Source: Prolixibacteraceae bacterium
Lineage (GTDB): Bacteria > Bacteroidota > Bacteroidia > Bacteroidales > Prolixibacteraceae
DNA: 9,687 nt
Assembly: GCA_016788685.1 (NCBI GenBank)
Contig: JAEUSS010000487.1
Location: 1-9,687 of the forward strand
Direction: 5' to 3'
Below, one piece after another: positions 6,018 to 9,687 of this stretch (position 1 is its first letter; the number at the start of each line of letters is the position of its first letter). The translations under genes were made by a program, and so were the position numbers. The notes beneath the pieces are model-generated. The model saw only the letters and a program-made list of their open reading frames with translations. It ran no database searches and was not told where the DNA came from.

Positions 6018-6854
6018 ATGCCAAGAACAAATTTTCAAGATTTATTGGATGCAGGTGTTCACTTTGGACACTTGAGAAGAAAGTGGAATCCAAACATGGC
6101 TCCGTTCATTTTCATGGAGAAAAACGGAATCCACATTATCGATCTCCAAAAAACGATCGTAAAAATTGACGAAGCCGCCGTAGCAATCAAACAAATTGCA
6201 AAATCAGGCCGCAAGATTTTATTCGTTGCCACAAAAAAACAAGCCAAAGACATCGTTGCTGACTTGGTTGGTGGTGTAAACATGCCTTACGTTACTGAAC
6301 GTTGGCCCGGTGGTATGCTTACCAACTTCCCGACTATCCGGAAAGCTGTTAAGAAAATGATTTCCATCGACAAAATGACCAAAGACAGTAGCTGGGATGT
6401 TCTTTCGAAACGTGAAAAACTTCAGATTAGCCGCCAACGCGCTAAACTCGAAAAAATGCTGGGAAGTATTGCCGATTTGACTCGTCTTCCTGCAGCACTT
6501 TTCATCGTTGACGTTTTAAAAGAAAAGATTGCTGTGCGCGAAGCTCAGCGCCTTGGAATTCCGGTTTTTGCAATGGTTGATACCAACTCAGAACCAGAAG
6601 GAATTGATTTTGTTATCCCTGCCAATGACGATGCATCACAGTCAATCAGCCTGATTGTTAAAGTGATGACTGATGCCATCCGCGAAGGACTTTCAGAACG
6701 CAAAGTTGAACGCGAAAAAGAAGGTGATGACAAAGAAACAAAAGTAAAAGGTAGAAAAGCAAAAGTTGCTGACGATTACGAAGCTGCGTCTGCGGAAGAC
6801 GAAGACATTGAAGATCTGGATGAAGAAGATCTGGATGAAGAAATTGATGAATAA
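6018..6854 (+). CDS. rpsB: 30S ribosomal protein S2 (uS2) with acidic C-terminal tail
   Basis: This 278-residue protein joins late in 30S assembly. The uS2 core is complete: LLDAGVHFGHLRRKWNPNM (residues 9-27), IHIIDLQKT, FVATKKQAKDIV, YVTERWPGGMLTNF (91-104), and LFIVDVLKEK...AMVDTNSEPEGIDFVIPANDDA (161-206). The core ends near residue 228. A basic, Lys-rich linker (229-250) follows, then a very acidic tail (251-278) in which 18 of 28 residues are Asp or Glu, ending in a repeated EDLDE unit. The tail makes the protein about 37 residues longer than E. coli S2. The ATG at 6018 gives the expected MPRTNFQDLL start. It is followed by tsf after 30 bp, the usual rpsB-tsf pair. Confidence 0.97.
   Translation: MPRTNFQDLLDAGVHFGHLRRKWNPNMAPFIFMEKNGIHIIDLQKTIVKIDEAAVAIKQIAKSGRKILFVATKKQAKDIVADLVGGVNMPYVTERWPGGMLTNFPTIRKAVKKMISIDKMTKDSSWDVLSKREKLQISRQRAKLEKMLGSIADLTRLPAALFIVDVLKEKIAVREAQRLGIPVFAMVDTNSEPEGIDFVIPANDDASQSISLIVKVMTDAIREGLSERKVEREKEGDDKETKVKGRKAKVADDYEAASAEDEDIEDLDEEDLDEEIDE
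6810..6839 (+). repeat. 15 bp tandem duplication inside rpsB
   Basis: GAAGATCTGGATGAA is present twice in tandem (6810-6824 and 6825-6839) and is followed by a diverged half-copy, GAAATTGATGAA. In frame this encodes EDLDE-EDLDE-EIDE, so the S2 acidic tail appears to have grown at least partly by duplication of a five-codon unit. Confidence 0.9.
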
Positions 6855-6884
6855 TCGTTCAACAACCCATTAAATAAAAGTATT

Positions 6885-7712
6885 ATGGAAATTAGTGCCG
6901 CAGATGTAATGAAGTTGCGTAAAGCAACTGGCGCAGGTATGATGGATTGTAAAGTTGCGCTGGCTGATGCCGAAGGCGATTTTAACCGTGCCATCGACAT
7001 TATCCGCGAAAAAGGTAAACTGGTTGCCAGCAAAAGAGCTGACAGGGCAGCTACCGAAGGAGTAGTACTGGCAAAAGTTAATGATTCAAAGAAATCAGGA
7101 GCACTGATTGTTTTGAATTGCGAAACTGACTTTGTTGCAAAAAACGAAGCATTTGTTGCTTTTGCTGAACGCATTCTGGATGCAGCTATCGCTAACAATG
7201 CAGCCAATCTGGATGCTGTAAAAGCTTTGGTTCTCGACGGCCGTACCGTTGCTGACCACGTTGTTGAGCAAACCGGTGTTATCGGCGAAAAACTTGATTT
7301 GCCTTATTATGCAAAACTTGATGCCGAAACTGTTGTTCCATATATTCACCCGGGAAACAAACTGTCAACATTGGTTGGTTTTAATAAAGCTGACGTTGAT
7401 GCACAGGTTACTAAAGATGTTGCCATGCAGGTAGCTGCTATGAACCCTGTTGCTGTTGATAAAGCTGACGTTCCGGCTGATATCGTAGCTAAAGAATTGG
7501 AAATCGCTAAAGAAAAATTCCGTCAGGAAGGAAAACCGGAAGCGATGCTTGACAAAATTTCGCAAGGTGCATTGGAGAAATTCTTCAAGGAAAACACCCT
7601 GTTAAATCAAGCTTTCATTAAAGAAAACAAACAATCTGTTGCCGATTTCCTGAAAAGCCAGGATAAAGGTCTGACAGTAACTGGTTTCTTCCGCTACAAT
7701 CTTGCTGACTAG
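6885..7712 (+). CDS. tsf: Translation elongation factor Ts
   Basis: This 275-residue cytoplasmic protein is the guanine-nucleotide exchange factor for EF-Tu. The N-terminal UBA-like region (residues 1-50) carries the family block LRKATGAGMMDCKVALADAEGD. TDFVAKN (81-87) contains the Asp-Phe pair (Asp82, Phe83) that in E. coli EF-Ts enters EF-Tu to displace magnesium. YIHPGNKLSTLVGF in the core and a Lys-rich C-terminal helix follow. The length is close to the 283 residues of E. coli. The ATG at 6885 begins with the conserved MEISAADV and has no Shine-Dalgarno sequence. It is the last gene of the operon, and an intrinsic terminator starts 27 bp after the stop. Confidence 0.97.
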   Translation: MEISAADVMKLRKATGAGMMDCKVALADAEGDFNRAIDIIREKGKLVASKRADRAATEGVVLAKVNDSKKSGALIVLNCETDFVAKNEAFVAFAERILDAAIANNAANLDAVKALVLDGRTVADHVVEQTGVIGEKLDLPYYAKLDAETVVPYIHPGNKLSTLVGFNKADVDAQVTKDVAMQVAAMNPVAVDKADVPADIVAKELEIAKEKFRQEGKPEAMLDKISQGALEKFFKENTLLNQAFIKENKQSVADFLKSQDKGLTVTGFFRYNLAD

Positions 7713-7738
7713 TAAAATAATCGCATGATATTGCACAG

Positions 7739-7768
7739 AGCCTTCCCGTAAAACGGAAGGCTTTTTTT
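7739..7768 (+). terminator. Intrinsic terminator of the rplM-rpsI-rpsB-tsf operon
   Basis: AGCCTTCC (7739-7746) pairs perfectly with GGAAGGCT (7755-7762) around an 8-base loop. The stem can be extended by GT/AC past one bulged C. Seven T residues (7762-7768) follow, then more T after one G. It lies just downstream of tsf and closes the ribosomal operon. Confidence 0.92.
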
Positions 7769-8008
7769 GTTTTATAACTCCCGGACACATGCTTTTGTCC
7801 TGAAAATATCTTCGCCGCGGCTAAATATAATTGCAACATATAAGTCCAATAAAATTCAAACTGCTATTACCCTGATTTGAAAGAATGTGCTATCTTCGCA
7901 AGCGTTAAGATACCCTTATAATGAAATCTTCATACCCGCTGCATCTTATTTATCTTCACGGTAAATAACAAAAAAAATCCATCACACAACAGCAAGCATT
8001 AATTGGTG
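7769..8008 (+). other. Non-coding upstream region of the DUF2723 gene with promoter-like elements
   Basis: No solid gene is visible in this stretch. TATCTTCGC occurs twice (7807-7815 and 7891-7899), each one base off the Bacteroidetes -7 box; neither has a TTG at 19 bp. A third, TATAATTGC, is at 7826-7834. If the 7891 copy is used, transcription would start near 7905 and give a leader of about 245 nt. A 15-codon ORF begins at 7921 (MKSSYPLHLIYLHGK). CATCAC (7980-7985) and GTGATG (8006-8011) could form a 6 bp stem with a 20-base loop. Confidence 0.4.
7891..7899 (+). promoter_or_regulatory. Candidate -7 box for the DUF2723 gene
   Basis: TATCTTCGC resembles TAnnTTTG with one change. A TTTG at 7876-7879 is only 11 bp upstream, and the expected -33 position carries ATTACC-like sequence, so the promoter is incomplete. 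I prefer this copy over the one at 7807 because it is nearer the gene and outside the terminator area. Confidence 0.4.
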
Positions 8009-8134
8009 ATGAAAAAGGCATCGGGGAATAAAATTCTGCAACAGGGAATTAGACGTGACATGACAACCTTGTTCGATATGGATACTAACAGGTACGGGCG
8101 TTCCATGAGGACACAAAATATTTCGAAAATATAA
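8009..8134 (+). CDS. Possible small ORF (41 codons) just before the DUF2723 gene
   Basis: ATG at 8009 opens a 41-residue frame ending at TAA 8132-8134, 16 bp before the next start. The product (MKKASGNKILQQGIRRDMTT...) is basic and hydrophilic, with no membrane segment or signal peptide. I recognise no family. The MKK start and the spacing fit a small translated leader, but the length is well within chance, so this could equally be untranslated leader. Its last codons overlap an AT-rich inverted repeat, ATATTT-CGA-AAATAT (8118-8132). Confidence 0.25.
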   Translation: MKKASGNKILQQGIRRDMTTLFDMDTNRYGRSMRTQNISKI

Positions 8135-8150
8135 ATAAAGTCATTTTCTC

Positions 8151-9687
8151 ATGAAAAACTTTAAACAACTGAACAATATTGTTGGGTGGCTGACTTTCGC
8201 CGTAGCAGCAATAACCTATTTGTTGACAATAGAGCCGACAGCAAGCTTTTGGGATTGTGGTGAGTTTATAACGACTTCGTTTAAACTTGAGGTAGGGCAT
8301 CCTCCGGGAGCACCCTTCTTTATGATATTGGGACGTTTTTTCACCATCCTTGGAGGCAGCCCGTCTAATGCAGCAGTAATGATCAATTCCATGTCGGCGC
8401 TGGCCAGTGCATTTACCATCTTGTTTTTGTTCTGGACCATTACCCATCTGGCAAAAAAATTAATCAAACCTGAAGGTGCGTATACAACCGGGCAAACTAT
8501 TGCTATCCTGGGCAGCGGAGTCGTTGGTGCTTTGGCTTACACTTTTTCCGATACTTTTTGGTTCTCGGCTGTTGAAGGTGAAGTTTACGCATCATCATCG
8601 TTATTTACTGCGTTGGTCTTTTGGGCGATCCTGAAATGGGAAAATTCTGCAGATGAGCCTCATGCTAACCGCTGGATTATACTCATTGCATACCTGATGG
8701 GACTTTCCATCGGTGTTCACCTGCTCAATCTGCTGGCGATCCCCGCTATCGTTTTCGTTTACTATTTCCAGAAATATAACGTAACACGGAAAGGCATTCT
8801 GCTCAGTCTGCTCGTTTCGCTGGTAATTCTCGGTGTTGTCATGTATGGCATCATTCCGGGAGTCGTAACTATTGCAACCTGGTTTGAACTGATGTTCGTA
8901 AACGGCATGGGTCTGCCCTTTAACACCGGTGTCATCATTTATGCTATCCTCCTGACTGCAGCAATTGTTTACGGGATTATTTACACGGTTCGCAAGAAAA
9001 TGGTCCTTTGGAATACCGTTCTGCTCAGCTTCCTTGTGATTATCATCGGCTACTCCTCGTTTGCCATGATTGTGATCCGTTCATCGGCCAACCCGCCGAT
9101 GGATCAGAACAGCCCGGACAATGTGTTCTCGTTACTGGGATACCTGAACCGCGAGCAGTATGGCGACCGCCCTCTGGTCTATGGTCAGTACTATAATACC
9201 CCGCTTGAAAAATACGTCGACGACAAACCATACTACATCCAGAAAGACGGAAAATATGTCGTAGCCGACATGCGTCAGAAACCTGTTTTTGATTCCAACC
9301 TGAGCACCGTTTTCCCGCGCATGTACAGCCGTGAAGGCGCCCATGTTGAAGCTTATAAACAATGGGCAGGCATCAAAGGCCGAAACGTTCAGGTTACGGA
9401 CGACGAAGGCCAGTCAAAAACCATACAAATCCCCACTTTTGGAGAAAACCTTACCTTCTTCCTGCGCTATCAGGTTGGGCACATGTATTTCCGCTATTTT
9501 ATGTGGAACTTCTCCGGCCGGCAGAGCGATATTCAGAGTCACGGCGAGATTACCAACGGAAACTGGATTACCGGAATAAACGCCGTTGATGCTATTCGTT
9601 TAGGCGACCAGAAGAACCTCCCTCAGGAGTTTAAAAATAATAAAGGACGGAATGCGTACTACCTGTTACCGTTCATCCTCGGTGTCA
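8151..9687 (+). CDS. DUF2723/GT117-type multi-pass membrane protein, presumed protein O-mannosyltransferase (3' end outside window)
   Basis: The frame is open from ATG 8151 to the window end, 512 complete codons. Family members I know of are about twice that long, so roughly half is missing. The N-terminus has one membrane helix (about 9-27) followed by EPTASFWDCGEF (residues 28-39) and VGHPPGAP (48-55), the signature of DUF2723. Asp35 and Glu38 sit in the first outer loop, where GT-C transferases carry their catalytic acid. VEGEVYASSS follows near residue 140, then about eight more membrane segments to around residue 310 and a soluble part beginning NPPMDQNSPDNVFSLLGYL. The human homologue TMEM260 is a protein O-mannosyltransferase, and the bacterial family is classed as GT117. 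A role in O-glycosylating exported proteins from a lipid-linked sugar donor is therefore inferred. It sits downstream of the ribosomal operon but behind a terminator, so it has its own transcript. Confidence 0.88.
   Translation, partial: MKNFKQLNNIVGWLTFAVAAITYLLTIEPTASFWDCGEFITTSFKLEVGHPPGAPFFMILGRFFTILGGSPSNAAVMINSMSALASAFTILFLFWTITHLAKKLIKPEGAYTTGQTIAILGSGVVGALAYTFSDTFWFSAVEGEVYASSSLFTALVFWAILKWENSADEPHANRWIILIAYLMGLSIGVHLLNLLAIPAIVFVYYFQKYNVTRKGILLSLLVSLVILGVVMYGIIPGVVTIATWFELMFVNGMGLPFNTGVIIYAILLTAAIVYGIIYTVRKKMVLWNTVLLSFLVIIIGYSSFAMIVIRSSANPPMDQNSPDNVFSLLGYLNREQYGDRPLVYGQYYNTPLEKYVDDKPYYIQKDGKYVVADMRQKPVFDSNLSTVFPRMYSREGAHVEAYKQWAGIKGRNVQVTDDEGQSKTIQIPTFGENLTFFLRYQVGHMYFRYFMWNFSGRQSDIQSHGEITNGNWITGINAVDAIRLGDQKNLPQEFKNNKGRNAYYLLPFILGV

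Noticed and set aside
5833..6075. 80-residue frame bridging rpsI and rpsB
   Set aside because: It overlaps both conserved ribosomal genes in another frame and has no protein-like features.
6776..7207. 143-residue minus-strand frame across rpsB and tsf
   Set aside because: It is very rich in Ser and Ala because it is the complement of the acidic tail and the Ala-rich EF-Ts sequence. It is a shadow.
8060..8090. tRNA-like GTTCGAT sequence
   Set aside because: No acceptor stem, anticodon arm or D-arm can be built around it.
8085..8467. Minus-strand frames over the start of the DUF2723 gene
   Set aside because: They lie antisense to the conserved EPTASFWDCGEF and VGHPPGAP motifs, so they are shadows.

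Overview
The window looks like a chromosomal segment from a member of the Bacteroidota, probably Bacteroidales or a near relative. Four things point there. The ribosomal block runs rplM-rpsI-rpsB-tsf. Genes start without Shine-Dalgarno sequences. The promoter before rplM matches the Bacteroidetes consensus (TTG, 19 bp, TAnnTTTG). A large DUF2723/GT117-type membrane protein follows the block. Genus or species cannot be read from the sequence. No mobile element, CRISPR array, tRNA, rRNA or phage gene was found, and the content is mostly housekeeping.

Left part (1-4608). The window opens on the last 65 codons of an unrecognised gene. Next comes a radical SAM protein of the COG0731 type. A POT/PTR2-type peptide transporter then precedes, by a single base, a secreted protein that looks like an outer-membrane beta-barrel; this pair is probably one transcription unit. 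The barrel gene meets a 3-methyladenine DNA glycosylase (Aag/MPG family) tail to tail, with 20 bp of overlapping coding sequence. A small three-helix membrane protein also lies on the minus strand.

Middle part (4609-7768). A 443 bp non-coding stretch separates the minus-strand genes from the ribosomal operon. It holds a 22 bp-spaced repeat around an inverted repeat, a strong housekeeping-type promoter and a leader of about 150 nt with hairpins and a 14 bp direct repeat. The operon encodes L13 (GTG start), S9, S2 (with a long acidic tail) and EF-Ts, and ends in a clear intrinsic terminator. A 117 bp structured gap separates rpsI from rpsB.

Right part (7769-9687). About 380 bp of mostly non-coding DNA carries two copies of a promoter-like 9-mer and a possible 41-codon ORF. 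It leads into a DUF2723 (TMEM260-like, GT117) multi-pass membrane protein, a presumed protein O-mannosyltransferase, which is cut by the window end after 512 codons.

No wholly new system is evident. The most useful leads are the rplM leader, the coupled POT-transporter/barrel pair, the S2 acidic tail and the long leader in front of the DUF2723 gene.
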